From assembly GCF_027172205.1 (NCBI RefSeq), contig NC_070619.1:1436001-1500000 (forward strand): a stretch of 64,000 nt of DNA, in the 5' to 3' direction. Made by a program: the position numbers and the translations under genes. Positions 1 to 10,402 of this stretch are shown here, piece by piece. The notes beneath the pieces were generated by a model that had not been told where the DNA came from, searched no databases, and saw nothing but the letters and a program-made list of their open reading frames with translations. This DNA is from Podarcis raffonei. Its lineage: Eukaryota > Chordata > Lepidosauria > Squamata > Lacertidae. How positions within the stretch are numbered: the first letter of the stretch is position 1; each line of letters opens with the position of its first letter.

Positions 1-785
1 TTGCTTGTGGGCTTCCTGCTTGGGGCAGGTGGTTGACCACAGTGAGGACAGGATGCTGGACTAGATGGTGGGGAAATTCTTATGCCCTCAGGACTTTAAT
101 GATAGCAGGCTAGAACCCCATGGAGTTCTGTCTTTGAATTCCCATTGCTGGGGAAGAACAGGAGAGGGCCCTGGTGCCCTGCTGGTGGGCTTCCCTTCGG
201 GGCTTCCAGTTGGCCACAAGATGCTGGACCTCCTTGGGCCTCTTTGGAGGGCCCCTTGCAGGAGGATGGCTTTGAGGTGGCCGAAGGGCACTTTGCTTGT
301 GCTCAGAAGCACTCTTCCCTGCCAGCTGGCTTGTGGAAGCTTTTGACCTGTAGAAGAGAAACAGCTTTGCAGATACAAGAATATGCTTGGGCAGGAGAGA
401 AAAAGGTGCCAGGGTAAAACAGAAACCTTTTTGGCTCTTTCCAATATATTGCATTCCCCTCTAGGCAACTCAGGGTAATATTTGCAAGGTTGGGAAGTCA
501 GTCCTCTGAACAGCCCTGCCAGGTAAAGTACAGGTAGCTAGAGATGATGGGTGTTGTAGTCCAGCTGGAGACCCAAGTTTGGAAAACACTGGCCTAGGTC
601 CTGCATTAGTAATTTGTGGTCACAGAGAACGGAAGCAACAACCATAGTGGAACACCCTTGGCCCCCTGGACGTGGCAGAGGGTTTCCAAGAGTTCCCCTG
701 AAGTGCCAAGGTTGACCCTCTTCCCCTCCAGAGAGCAGGGGCTGGGGCAGGCAAGAGGAAGGACTTAAATCTCTTGTTCTTGCAG
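1..785. other. DDX49 intron (left part outside the window)
   Basis: Holds fragments of an unassigned LINE/SINE family at 1-75 and about 195-260 (motif gaacaggatgctgga ctagatggg-like), and half of a ctacaactccca foldback at 540-595. The rest is unrecognised. Confidence 0.5.
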
Positions 786-861
786 GAACTGCCAAATCCT
801 GAATATGATGCTCAGGAGGTTCAACTTCCCTTCGGTGGCTCTGCACTCCATGATGAAGCAG
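786..861 (+). CDS. DDX49: DDX49 exon, NCQILNMML...LHSMMKQ
   Basis: Acceptor tgcag before 786 and donor gtgagc from 862. The first base completes a codon, followed by 25 codons ending in phase 0. It encodes the start of helicase domain 2 (motif IV region). Confidence 0.93.
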
Positions 862-3800
862 GTGAGCCAGAGGCTGGCAGAGGCCTTGCAGTAACAGCTG
901 GAGGGGCAACACACAGGGGGGAGGGAGGGGGAGCAAGCAGAGCCACATGCTGATGTTTCTTAAAGCAAGACACAGTTGCCGTGTGGATTCTTTGGTGTGA
1001 GAGAATCTGTGGTCCCTCTTTGTTTCGCCAGGAGCCCCCCACCCTGGGGGGAGTTCTTGCTGGGGTTAGTTCTTCCTCTGCTTTCCCCCAGTGGGTGGAC
1101 CATACCTTAGTGGGGAGGGCACCTGCTTTGCCTGCAGGTTTCTCCCCTGGCACCTCCGGTTTAAAAAGGGTCCGCCAGCAGGCAGGGCTCTCTGCCTCCT
1201 CATCCACCTGGACACTTAGCCCAGCCACTTCCTACATTTTCCTGCTCTGACTGCCTTCCCCCCTTCTCTCTCTCCACTCTTTCTAACAGAAGCAGCGCTT
1301 TGCAGCCCTGGCCAAGTTCAAATCCAGCGTCTTTAAGATTCTCATCGCTACAGATGTGGCCGCCAGGTGGGTACTGCCTATCATTCTTAACCACCTGCTT
1401 CCATCTATAATATCCTAATTATTTTTCGCTGCTGCTCGCAGCTCAAGTCCTACTTGTAGGTTTATCTGACTGCTTAACTTCTTCAAATACTCTGCAAAGG
1501 GTTCCACTCCTCCCTTAACAATGATTCCTCCTGATCCCTAATTTTTGTTGTCATTCTCACCAACTCCACATAATTTATCAGTTTATTTTGACATTCCTCT
1601 TTGGTTGGTATTTCTTGGTCTTTCCACCTTTGTGCATAGATCATTCTTGCTGCTGTTGTCACTTAAAAAGAAAGATTAAGTACTTTCTTGGGAACATCTG
1701 AGTTTGTTATCCTTCTCTGGTGCTTTTAAATGTACATATTTCCCCTTTTTAATTTTTGGTGGGGACAGTGTTGGGTGGACGGTTCTTCCCAACTTCTAAC
1801 GCTGCCCCTCTCTTCTTCATCTCTCTCAATTCAGGGGCCTCGACATCCCCACAGTCCAAGTGGTCATCAACCACAACACGCCGGGGCTCCCCAAAATCTA
1901 CATCCACCGGGTAGGCCGAACTGCCCGGGCAGGTAAGGACGGCTGCTACAACCTGCTGATTAGCCACCATCTCAGAGTAGGAACTGGCTCCCACATGGAT
2001 GGAACATGCGGCACTTTCTTTAGCATTGGGGGGTCCCTGATGGGGAGGAGAATTGTCCTGTGTGCATGAACCCCCTTCTTCTCTCCACCTTCCCCAGGCC
2101 GAAGCGGCATCGCCATCACGCTGGTGACGCAGTATGACATCCACCTGGTCCACGCCATCGAGGAGCAGATCAGTGAGTCGAGAAGGATAGCTTGGGAGCG
2201 ACAGCCCATCGCGCAGGAACTGCCAAGTTTGGCGGCTCCTCCGGCACCTGGGAAAGAGGGCGATGCAAATGGCTGGGAGGGGCTGATGTGGCAGCACAAC
2301 CTCCCTCCAACCTGGCACCCTCCGGGCGGGAACAGCTCCCATCAGCACCCACCCAGCACAGAGTTGTAATCCGAACAGTCCTCAGGGCACCGTGTTGGGG
2401 AAGGCTGCAGTCAAGCCCTAGTCAGCTTTACTAGCGTTTATCAGCCTCCCATCCCACTGACAGACCCCACTCGTTTTGCAGTTGCTTCCTCTGACCTGGT
2501 TCTTCACACCATTCCTGGTTGCCACCGCTGACCCTCTGTTTGCATGTACAGTGGTACCTCGGTTTAAGAACAGTCCTGTTTAAGAATGATTTGGTTTACG
2601 AACTCCGCAAGACCGGAAGTAGTGTCCTGGTTTGTGAACTTTACCTCAGTCTAGGAAGTAGACTATGGATTAAGTTCATAAACCAAGGTACCACTGTACT
2701 TCATTTGTGTTTAAAACTTTTAAGCTCCTTAGAAACCTGCTCTGATCTTAAGCAACATATACATGTTCAGTAACAATAAAACCGGCCAATAACAGCAGCC
2801 AGATAGAAAGCCAAAAAGGCTGAGGAGGTTCGATGGAGGTGCTAAGAAATGTCTCAAAACCTTGCCCAAGATGCAGCCTCATCACCCTTTTGCCACCAGT
2901 TCAGTTCAGGAAGCACTGTGTTAGCAGAGGCAGGGGCCCCATTGGCACTCACCTAAAAATAATAATTTTATTATTTATACCGCACCCATCTGGCTGGGTT
3001 GCCCCAGCCACTCTGGGTGGATTTGAACACATATAAAAACATAATATAACATCATACATTAAAAACTTCCCTGAGCAGGGCTGCCTTAAAATGTCTTCTA
3101 AAAGTCTGGTAGTTGTTCTTCTCTTTGACATCTGATGGGAGGGCATTCCACAGGGTGGGCGCCACCACCGAGAAGGCCCTCTGCCTGGTTCCCTGTAACC
3201 TCACTTCTCGCAGGGAGGGAACTGCTAGAAGGCCCTTGGAGCTGGACCCTGGCTGGACGAAGGGGGTGGAGACACTTCTTCAGGTATATGGGGCCATTTA
3301 GGGCTTTAAAGATCAGCACCAGCACTTTGAATAGGGCTCAGAAATGTGCTGGGAACCAGTGTAGATCCTTTAGGAACACCCCCATGCCTTTCTGCCTTGC
3401 AGAGCTGAAGCTTCAGGAGTTCTCTGTGGAGGAGCACAGCGTACTGAACATCCTTACCCAAGTGAACGTTGTGCGGCGGGAATGTGAGATTGTGAGTGAG
3501 GGCTTTGGGGTGGGCCGGTTGTAGATCTGCAGTCTGGGAATACCAGTGAACTTTGTGGGGAAGCACAGATTTGAACTCACATCTCCCCACTCCAAGATCA
3601 ATGTTTTAGCCTCCTCCCGTTTCCCTGCCTCCCCAGGAAAAGCAGAACGGAAGCCTGAGGTTACATAGATGCTTTGAAAACAGTGGTTCCATGAACTCAT
3701 CCCCAGCGCCCCCTGCCCTTTAAAAAAGCATTATTCAGAATAGCGGTTTGCATGACCCACTAAGCAAGATAACAACACAATGAAATTCAAAACACTCGCA

Positions 3801-5172
3801 ATTAATTTCATGTTTGTTCAAAATCTGATTAAAACCCTTTTAGCTTAATTAATTCAGCAAAACTGACGGAATCACTTGCTCCAGCGATATCAGCTTTTCA
3901 AATCCCAGTAGTCCTTTACAGCACCAGCCCCTCTGTAGGTAATCCCTCCCCCCCCCCGACAGTACTGCCCGCTCTGGGAAGCACTGCTTTACAACAACCT
4001 TTTATGTTTATTTTCTTCCTAGAGATTGGAGGCGACCGATTTTGATGAGAAGAAGGAAATAAACAAACGGAAACAGATGATCCTAGAAGGAAAGGTACGA
4101 TCATTTCGGGTCAGGGAATGGCCCTGTGTGTTTCCCTCCCTCCTCTGGAGCAATTCCCCCTCTCGCCACATCTGTTTCCCTTAGGTGATCTTTAGGAGTG
4201 CCACATCTGCAGCAACTAGTTGCAGCACCCTTCAAGGCACAAAGAGTCTCTTGGCAGCACAGCTCACAGCTCACACCCCCTGCCCCCGCCTCTCCACTCC
4301 CTGCTCTCAGCAGCAAGCAGCCTTGGCTTGGCTAGATTTCAACATCGCAATGTATCACCAGATTGCGACGTTTGGCTGGTGATTCATCGCGATGTTGAAA
4401 AGCTGACATCACCCACCCCCTAGTCCAAGGGTTCCCAAACTAAGGCCTGCGGGCTGGATAAGGCCAAGGTGCTCGTTTATCCAGCTCGCAGCGACACCCA
4501 CTGCCACCGTCCACTCTTACCAGCGCTGCGCTGCGCGGCTGCCCACTTCCAGGTCAGAAGAGCACCGGATATACCTTGTGCGCATGTGCAAGCATTATTT
4601 CCAGTGCACATCCGGGTCGGAGGAGGCCCGTACACATGCGCACAAGCTATTTCCGGTGCTCCGACCCAGAAGTGTGCCGGAAATAGCATGTGCGCACGCG
4701 TATGGGCATACGCTCCCCCACCCTCTGGCCCACTGCTCGATCGGTGCTGGAGTCACCAGCCCGAGGTGCGGTAAGTTTGCTGACCCCTGCCCTAGTCCTT
4801 GAGCAAACCCTGCTCCGTGCCCTCCCTCAGGAAGCGGCAGGTCCAGCGCGCCCTCCAGCAGGTGCCCAGCCAGAACAGCCCTGGTCAGGTGTCAAAACCT
4901 GTGGGCAGTGGGAGACTGGTAAAGTCAGGGTGCTCTGCGCCCCTCTGGCCAAGAGGGTCTGCTTCTCAGTCTCCTTGCCTTCTCTCCTCCTCGCTCACCA
5001 GGACCCAGACCTGGAAGCACAGCGAAAGGCTGAGCTGGCAAAGATCAAGAAGAAGAATGTTGAGTTTCGGAGCAAAGTCCAGCAGGTCCTGGAAGACAAG
5101 AAGCAGGTTGTCCTCCATCGGAAGCTACGGAAGAAGCGGCAGCGGCGGAAGCAGACGGCGGCAGAGAAGTGA
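786..5172 (+). CDS. DDX49: DDX49, DEAD-box RNA helicase, 3' seven coding exons (5' partial)
   Basis: Seven exons at 786-861, 1290-1366, 1835-1932, 2098-2172, 3403-3491, 4023-4094 and 5002-5172 join in phase through GT-AG introns to give 218 residues and a TGA stop. They match the C-terminal half of vertebrate DDX49, a nucleolar ATP-dependent helicase of the Dbp8 type used in ribosomal RNA maturation. The second RecA-like domain is visible: VALHSMMKQ, motif V (ATDVAARGLD) and motif VI ([10 protein letters not shown]), followed by the family region [13 protein letters not shown] and [13 protein letters not shown]. The tail is very basic ([12 protein letters not shown]) and differs from the longer human tail as I recall it, which is usual for this poorly conserved end. 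The first RecA domain with the Walker and DEAD motifs lies left of the window. The gene converges on HOMER3, as in human. Family identity is near certain; the exon edges are read by eye. Confidence 0.95.
862..1289. other. DDX49 intron, no recognised repeat
   Basis: Pyrimidine-rich near the acceptor. Nothing else recognised. Confidence 0.5.
1290..1366 (+). CDS. DDX49: DDX49 exon, motif V (ATDVAAR)
   Basis: Acceptor ctaacag, donor gtgggt. Encodes [16 protein letters not shown] and the start of motif V, ending after two bases of the Arg codon. The two Lys-Gln pairs across the junction (MMKQ|KQRF) match the family. Confidence 0.93.
1400..1680 (-). repeat. antisense LINE-like fragment in a DDX49 intron
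   Basis: Shares the block around ttccacctttgtgcataga (about 1620-1640) with fragments at 26090-26650 and 26960-27500. Family not assigned; a LINE untranslated region is the likeliest origin. Confidence 0.45.
1835..1932 (+). CDS. DDX49: DDX49 exon, rest of motif V and motif VI
   Basis: Acceptor attcag, donor gtaagg. Encodes [19 protein letters not shown] and [14 protein letters not shown], including the arginine-finger motif VI. Confidence 0.95.
2098..2172 (+). CDS. DDX49: DDX49 exon, [19 protein letters not shown]
   Basis: Acceptor ccccag, donor gtgagt. It ends one base into the Lys codon that the next exon completes. Confidence 0.93.
2549..2696. mobile_element. pogo/Tigger-like MITE, 148 bp, TA target site
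   Basis: Terminal inverted repeat starts cagtggtacctcggttta and ends taaaccaaggtaccactg-like, flanked by TA on both sides (2547-2548 and 2697-2698). In a DDX49 intron. Confidence 0.8.
2957..3378 (-). mobile_element. L2-like LINE 3' end, abutting a DDX49 exon
   Basis: Antisense copy of the family whose RT C-terminus reads [20 protein letters not shown] and [11 protein letters not shown]. Includes the tail ctgggttgccccagccactc. Ends about 25 bases before the exon at 3403. Confidence 0.75.
3403..3491 (+). CDS. DDX49: DDX49 exon, [18 protein letters not shown]
   Basis: Acceptor ccttgcag, donor gtgagt. An L2-like LINE copy ends only about 25 bases upstream of this exon. Confidence 0.93.
3492..4022. 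other. DDX49 intron, no recognised repeat
   Basis: AT-rich middle and a C-run near 3950. Nothing recognised. Confidence 0.5.
4023..4094 (+). CDS. DDX49: DDX49 exon, [20 protein letters not shown]
   Basis: Acceptor ttcctag, donor gtacga; 24 codons in phase 0. Confidence 0.93.
4335..4417. repeat. fragment related to the hAT MITE at 7120-7360
   Basis: Shares the block ending catcgcgatgttgaaaa with the right end of the 7120-7360 element. Confidence 0.4.
4426..4789. mobile_element. hAT-type non-autonomous transposon, 364 bp, perfect 8-bp TSD
   Basis: Termini caagggttcccaaact and aagtttgctgacccctg are imperfect inverted repeats. The 8-bp duplication ccctagtc lies at 4418-4425 and 4790-4797. The interior repeats a block with tgcgcatgtgc and tttccggtgctccg. 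In the last DDX49 intron. Confidence 0.85.
5002..5172 (+). CDS. DDX49: DDX49 last coding exon and stop
   Basis: Acceptor ctcaccag. 56 codons and TGA at 5170-5172, starting [19 protein letters not shown] and ending in a strongly basic tail. Confidence 0.94.
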   Translation, partial: DPDLEAQRKAELAKIKKKNVEFRSKVQQVLEDKKQVVLHRKLRKKRQRRKQTAAEK

Positions 5173-5376
5173 GGCTGCCGACCCCCCACCCTGCAGGGCT
5201 CTTGTGCCTCCCGTCTGGTGTGGGGAAGAAGTGGCGCGGTCCCACCTCTGCCCACCAGGGCTGGCCCCAGGCTGAGAAGGGCACCCCAGAGCCAAGATGG
5301 TCTCCATCAAAAGTCATTTCTGGGGGCAGAAGGGGGGGGCTGCAGACAGGACAGGAGGATGCTGGGAATCCAGTTT

Positions 5377-5590
5377 TATTGAAATTTTCCATGATACAAT
5401 AAAAAGAACGGACTAATCTACAAAGTCTAATAACAAGAGAGAAATTGGAAGAAAAGAAAGGAGACAGGAAACTACAAAGCCCTCTCTCGCTGCTGTATCT
5501 TAACTTTTATCCCATACAGAGAAAGGTGAGCCTTCCCAACTCTCACCTGGGAGTCTCCCTCTCTCTCCAAGCCTCTCACCCTGGGAGATC
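5377..5590 (-). mobile_element. 5'-truncated L1-like LINE, antisense, 16-bp TSD
   Basis: The direct repeat gctgggaatccagttt flanks it at 5361-5376 and 5591-5606. Read on the minus strand it ends ggaaaatttcaata, like the 3' end of the copy at 8999-9663. It lies in the DDX49 3' UTR and carries the candidate poly(A) signal. Confidence 0.75.
5398..5403 (+). terminator. DDX49: candidate DDX49 polyadenylation signal AATAAA
   Basis: First AATAAA after the DDX49 stop, 226 bases downstream. It lies inside an antisense L1-like insertion (5377-5590). No AATAAA or ATTAAA is seen between the stop and the insertion; the next one is at 6312-6317. Use of this site is inferred. Confidence 0.45.
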
Positions 5591-5606
5591 GCTGGGAATC
5601 CAGTTT

Positions 5607-6790
5607 CCCAGGAAATCTGAATACGGAACAGGGCACCTTATCTTCATCAGTTTACCATGGTTACTCTCGTGCCTGTACAGGAGTATCTCTTGTTCCACAC
5701 AGTTGCTTTTGACCCCTCAAGATAGTCTGATTTCAAACTGGTCCCTTCATTACAGGATCACCTACAAACGAATTCCTTAGTTACAGGACCACCTTCATTG
5801 TCTCCTCGATGTTTCTACTCTCTTCTCGTACCCACACTCTGCTGACAGATGCCGAAAACAGTTGCCCCACCCAGCTTTTCCTGGGTCCTTTGTGGTTTGG
5901 ATCCTTAGGACTGCAGCGATGGAAGGTCTCTCAGCCCCAGAAATCCAGCTGTTGGGAAAACAGGGTGCCTCCTCTAAATTATAAGCCACGGGGAGGAGGA
6001 AATATCAGCGTTTCTGTCTCATTTGGGGTGGCTGCACCTCCGCTTGGGAGTTGGGCTGTTAAGATCTTCAGGAAGAGAAGCTGAAACCTGCCAACAGTGT
6101 GTTCATTTGCAAACTCTCGGCACATTCTCAGGGTTCTCGTCCCATGACGAAGAAGTCGGGAACAGAAGAGACTGGCCAAAATGAAAATTTGTGAGATACC
6201 GACTCTCCTCCTGCTGCAGAGTCTTTGCCCTGCGTGGCTGGAGGGCGGCAGGTTGGAAAGGCTGCTCTCTAACCCTGACAACTAAGACCAGTAACCCCCA
6301 AACTCTCTGTCAATAAATACAAATTCCGGCGAGTCCAGCCTACCCAAAGTGCCTCTCTGTATGTCCTCTTTCTTGGGTAGTGAGCAGGTAGTTCTTTGTC
6401 TTACACGTATTTCTTTTCATGAGGGGAAAGGCTGAAGTAAATCAGGGTACAGTTGAAACATGCCTTCAGTTTTAATCGGGGAGGGGGAGCCCAGTGGGGG
6501 GGCAGACATGCAGATCATTTAATAAAAGTGAATTTTTAGAACTATGATTTGGCCTTGGATAGTTTGGCATTCACAACAACAAACCAAAGATCCAAGGCCC
6601 TAGCCCTCATGCCCGCAACGCAGCCCTGTCTCAAAAGTCGGAAGGGGGCAGGGCAAGATGAATTCCAGGGAATTCCCGAAGGCACCTTTCTCCATCCTCC
6701 AGGTGGCCATACATCATCGTTGGGCACTGGAGCTGATGGGAGTTGTAGTCAAACAACACCCAAAGGATGCCAGACGGAGGAAGGCACGGA
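5607..6790. other. intergenic, no recognised repeat
   Basis: Non-coding as far as can be seen; an AATAAA at 6312. Confidence 0.4.
6312..6317 (+). terminator. second AATAAA downstream of DDX49
   Basis: AATAAA in non-repeat sequence about 1.1 kb after the DDX49 stop. It could be an older or alternative DDX49 3' end. No other support is visible. Confidence 0.25.
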
Positions 6791-6794
6791 GATC

Positions 6795-7068
6795 CAGCTC
6801 TGAGGGCCTTCTGGCAGTTCCCTCACTGCAAGATGTGAGGTTACAGGGAACCAGACAGAGGGCCTTCTTGGTGGTAGTCCCTGTGGAACACACTCCCACC
6901 AGATGTCAAGGAGATAAAGAACTATATGACTTTCAGAAAACATCTGAAGGCAGCCCTGTATAGGGAAATTTTTTAATGCTTGGTGTTTAATTGTGTTTTT
7001 ATATATGTTGGAAGCCACTCAGAGTGGCTGGAGAAACTCAGTCAGATGGGCGGGGTACTAATAATAAT
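6795..7068 (+). mobile_element. L2-like LINE 3' fragment
   Basis: Same block as the copy at 22368-22745: gagggccttctggcagttcc, the ctatatgactttcagaaaac part and the tail ggctggagaaactcagtcag. Confidence 0.75.
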
Positions 7069-7119
7069 ATGGCTGTCCTAAATCATGCAGAATCTGCCTT
7101 CTTGCTTCAAACTGCAGAG

Positions 7120-7360
7120 TAGGGCTGGGTGATCTAGCGATATATCACCCAAAACCAGTTTGAAGTCCATGTTATGATACCAGTTTCATAGTTTATGACC
7201 TGGCAATATATTGTGGATCTTCATGTGTGCGTGTGCACTATGCAAAAATCACAATGTGGGGAAAACCATCCCTATTTCAGACATTGTGGTATATCAGTAC
7301 ATTGCGATGTTTAGCCAGTGATATGTCTCGATGTTGAAAACCGGATATTGTCCAGCCCTA
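7120..7360. mobile_element. hAT-type MITE, 241 bp, 8-bp TSD
   Basis: Termini tagggctggg and ccagcccta. Flanks ctgcagag (7112-7119) and ctgcagac (7361-7368) agree at 7 of 8 bases. Confidence 0.8.
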
Positions 7361-7368
7361 CTGCAGAC

Positions 7369-8555
7369 CATGTTTTTTACTGCAGACTCTTGCTTTTCCT
7401 TAGCTCTGACAGAGGACAAGAATTTCCTTCCCCTCCAAAGGATCTGTGGTCTCTGCCTGAGCGTCTTTTTTCACACAGCAGCTTTAGTATTGAGCACAGT
7501 TCTGAACTTTTCAGATCGGGTTGCTCAGTGTCTCGCTCAACCACACCCTTGCCTAGCAGACTGGCCCACCCATGCCCAGCCCCTCCAGAGTAGCTGCGCA
7601 GCGCCGACAATGAGGGGGGTACCCCATTTGCTGAAGAAGCAGGCAGAGCGGCAGAGGAATTTTGCTCTTCTGGTCTTGCTGTCAGCTGCTCCTCATCTGC
7701 CAAAACACCCCTCTGATCTCACATTGCGCTTCTGCCTTGGCAAAAATTAAAGAAATAGGTCTTGGCAGGCAGCCTTCATTTTCCTTATCACCTGCCGCTA
7801 CCTTTCAAGGTGTTGCTTTTTCTGAAGCAGAGAGCTGCCGCCCCCCTACCCCCCCCCCCCGTTCCACTCCCAAACCTCCCCTCAGCTATTCAAGAAGAGA
7901 GCAGAGGCGCAAAGACTTGTGGGGATTCCAGCATCTCCGATCTGACTTGACGGCTCTCAGTGCATCATGCTGTTTGATCCTGGTTTTTGAAAAAACCTGC
8001 AGCTCCCTGTGTTCTCTGCACATCGCGCTCAAGTTTGAAGAGAGGGGGGCATATGAATTTTTTTACTCTTCCTAAGGGAGTTGAAACACCACCACCCCCC
8101 AGGCCAGAATAACTGCCTCCAGTTATTCCTGAACACTGCAGATTTTGAGATACAGGAAACTTCCTTCTGTCTAATCAGACCACTTGTCTATCTTCCTCAA
8201 TACGGGCTCCAGCTTTCCAGGGTTTCTTTCAGACAGCCTGACCTGGATACACCATTGAGAACTGAACCTGGGCCTCCTTGCAAAGCACTGAGCCACGGCC
8301 CTTTCTTGAAATTTAAGGTGCTAGTCCTCATGGTTGTGATAAGGAGCTGGTTTCAAGCAGGAAGCCTTGGGGAGCTGGTTTCTATCAAATCAGACCACTG
8401 GCCCACCTAAATATTATCTACACTGACTGGCAGTGGATCTCGAGGGTTTTGGAACAGGGTTTGTTTCCCCAGCCCTAGATGGAGAAACAGGTGTATTGGG
8501 GGAGGGGCAGTACCTCTCTTGGGGGACACATCGTGCTCCTTGGGGGGCGGTTTGC
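7369..8555. other. intergenic, mostly unrecognised
   Basis: A degraded antisense tRNA-headed SINE is likely at about 8190-8310 (gaactgaacctgggcctcc). The rest shows no recognised repeat or exon. Confidence 0.4.
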
Positions 8556-8998
8556 CCACCTTTGGTCCCCACCCTGCACTCAGCTCTCACCTGCACCTCC
8601 TAGAAGCTGTCAGCAGGTGACAGCAGCCACAATCCCGAGAAATGGCTTCGACTGGCTGACTGAACCAGGTGAGTTAGGGATGTGCTTTGCATGTGAAGAG
8701 AGGCTCTGGTGGCTGAAGTAGATGAGACGGGGGGGGGGGGGGGTCCAAGGGTCAAGAAGGCAAGTTCTGCCTGTGCTGTAGAGGGAAGTGAGGGGCAGGT
8801 GGGGCCCGTCCACCTGGGAAGGGAGTCCATCTAAGAGAAGGAAAACTCTGATTCTGAAGCTCTGCTGCCTTGCAGGATATCTTTGGGAGAAGAAAAGGCT
8901 CAGAAGCAAACGCTCCACAAATCCAGAGTTCCTAAGGCGCCTGGAAGGTGCCTTGCACGCCTCCTGCAGCCAAGCGGGTTCCAAATGTCTTGCTCTTC
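8555..8998. repeat. unassigned repeat, copy 1 of 2
   Basis: Aligns by eye over about 330 bases with 53505-53830. Shared blocks include ttggtccccaccctg, agtgaggggcaggtgg and ggagaagaaaaggctc. Interrupted at 8998 by an L1-like insertion. Confidence 0.6.
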
Positions 8999-9663
8999 AG
9001 AAACAAGATTCAGGCTCCATTTTTGGGTGTGGAGGTCTGGCTGGAAGAAACGGGGACCATAATGGACTAGAGCTCCCCCGAGATTTGGTGTTTAATATCA
9101 AGGACTGTCAGAAAAACCAGCAGAGAGGAATGGAGAGAGAGTTGAGAGCCTCGGACGTGAGGTCTCCAGGCTGACGGTAGATGGACTGATGGACGTTTCA
9201 AGGGGATTGAAACCGGGAAAGGGGGGGTGGAGTTTGGGAATCCAAAGGGTGTATAATCTAACTTGTTCTGTTTTTATTTTGTTTGGATATCTATATGAAA
9301 ATTGGGGAAATCGTGGAAGGGAATTTAGGCCGATTTTAGAAAAAGGTTTAAAGAATAAGCAATGATGCATAAATATGAAGTCTATAAGGTAAAATTGGTT
9401 TTTTTTAGAAAAAGGAACTAAATATAAAAAGGTTTAAAAATAGGGATAAGAGCTTGTTGAACCAACAATTGGACCTGCAATACAAGAGGGAGAGGTGTGG
9501 GGAAGTCAGGGAAATATGTTATAGAAAATAAGTCTTGTGAATTGTATGTGTTTTTAATTTTTTTTTCTTGTTGTTCTTGTCTTTGCTTTCTTTTTTCTGT
9601 CTTTTGTGGTTTTGTTATTGTATTATGGTGGAAAATTTTAATAAATATCATTTAAAAAAAAAC
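8999..9663 (+). mobile_element. 5'-truncated L1-like LINE, 665 bp, 16-bp TSD, A-tail
   Basis: Perfect 16-base repeat aaatgtcttgctcttc at 8983-8998 and 9664-9679. The copy ends ggaaaattttaataaatatc followed by an A-run. Confidence 0.85.
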
Positions 9664-9679
9664 AAATGTCTTGCTCTTC

Positions 9680-9850
9680 TTCGGACCCCCTCAATGAGGC
9701 CGTGACACACAGCCCAGGCTTGCACCCCGGAGAGGTCACTTGGGTGCTGCAGCCGTTTGACTTCACCCCTGGCAGCAAACACTGTGGTCTCTTAAGACAG
9801 CCTGGAGGCTTGAACCCGGGACCTTCTGGGTGCGAAGTAGGTGCTCTGAC
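9680..9850 (-). repeat. tRNA-like SINE remnant
   Basis: ggcttgaacccgggacc with the following tgctctgactac reads as an antisense tRNA-type B-box and A-box region. Confidence 0.35.
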
Positions 9851-10227
9851 TACAGTATCCCTTTCCTTAAATCCAGGCTGCGCCTTTGTGCCTCAGCTGC
9901 TGCTCACATGTTCTCGCTCTCGCTCTCCATCAGCTGAGGTTCTTGGAGGGGTTCCCTGATTCGGTTGCCATGGACACCGTTCCCAAGGTAGCAACTCCAC
10001 TCCATCCACGCCTCTTTCAACTCTTCCCCTTCCGCTGTCGGGGTGCGCCAGCCACAACCAGAAGAAGAAAAGAAACACACCCCTTGCAACAAAGAGATTT
10101 GAGCAGCAAATGCTTTTCAAGGACTGACTTCGCGGTGGGCAAGCGATCGAGGTGCAACCGCTCTGCCTTTCTTGTCAAGGAAGTGGCAAGTGCTACCCAC
10201 CAACCCATCAAACCACCGGCCATTGGA
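9851..10227. other. intergenic, unique sequence
   Basis: No recognised repeat or exon; several CpG near 10020-10160. Confidence 0.4.
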
Positions 10228-10378
10228 GGCCTTGTTTATTACCTTGTTTGCTTATTTATGGCATTTCCCCCCAACATTTTTCTCCAAGGGGCTCAAGGTG
10301 GCTGGCTTGGCTCTCTTCCTCCCCATTTATTCTCACAGCAACCCTGTGAGGGAGGACTAAGACTCATAGGCAGTGAAG
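10228..10378 (-). repeat. SINE/LINE tail, MIR-like
   Basis: ggggctcaaggtggctggc and cacagcaaccctgtgaggga belong to a widespread vertebrate SINE-type repeat. Confidence 0.5.
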
Positions 10379-10402
10379 GGACTGCAGTAATCTTCAGTAA
10401 TA

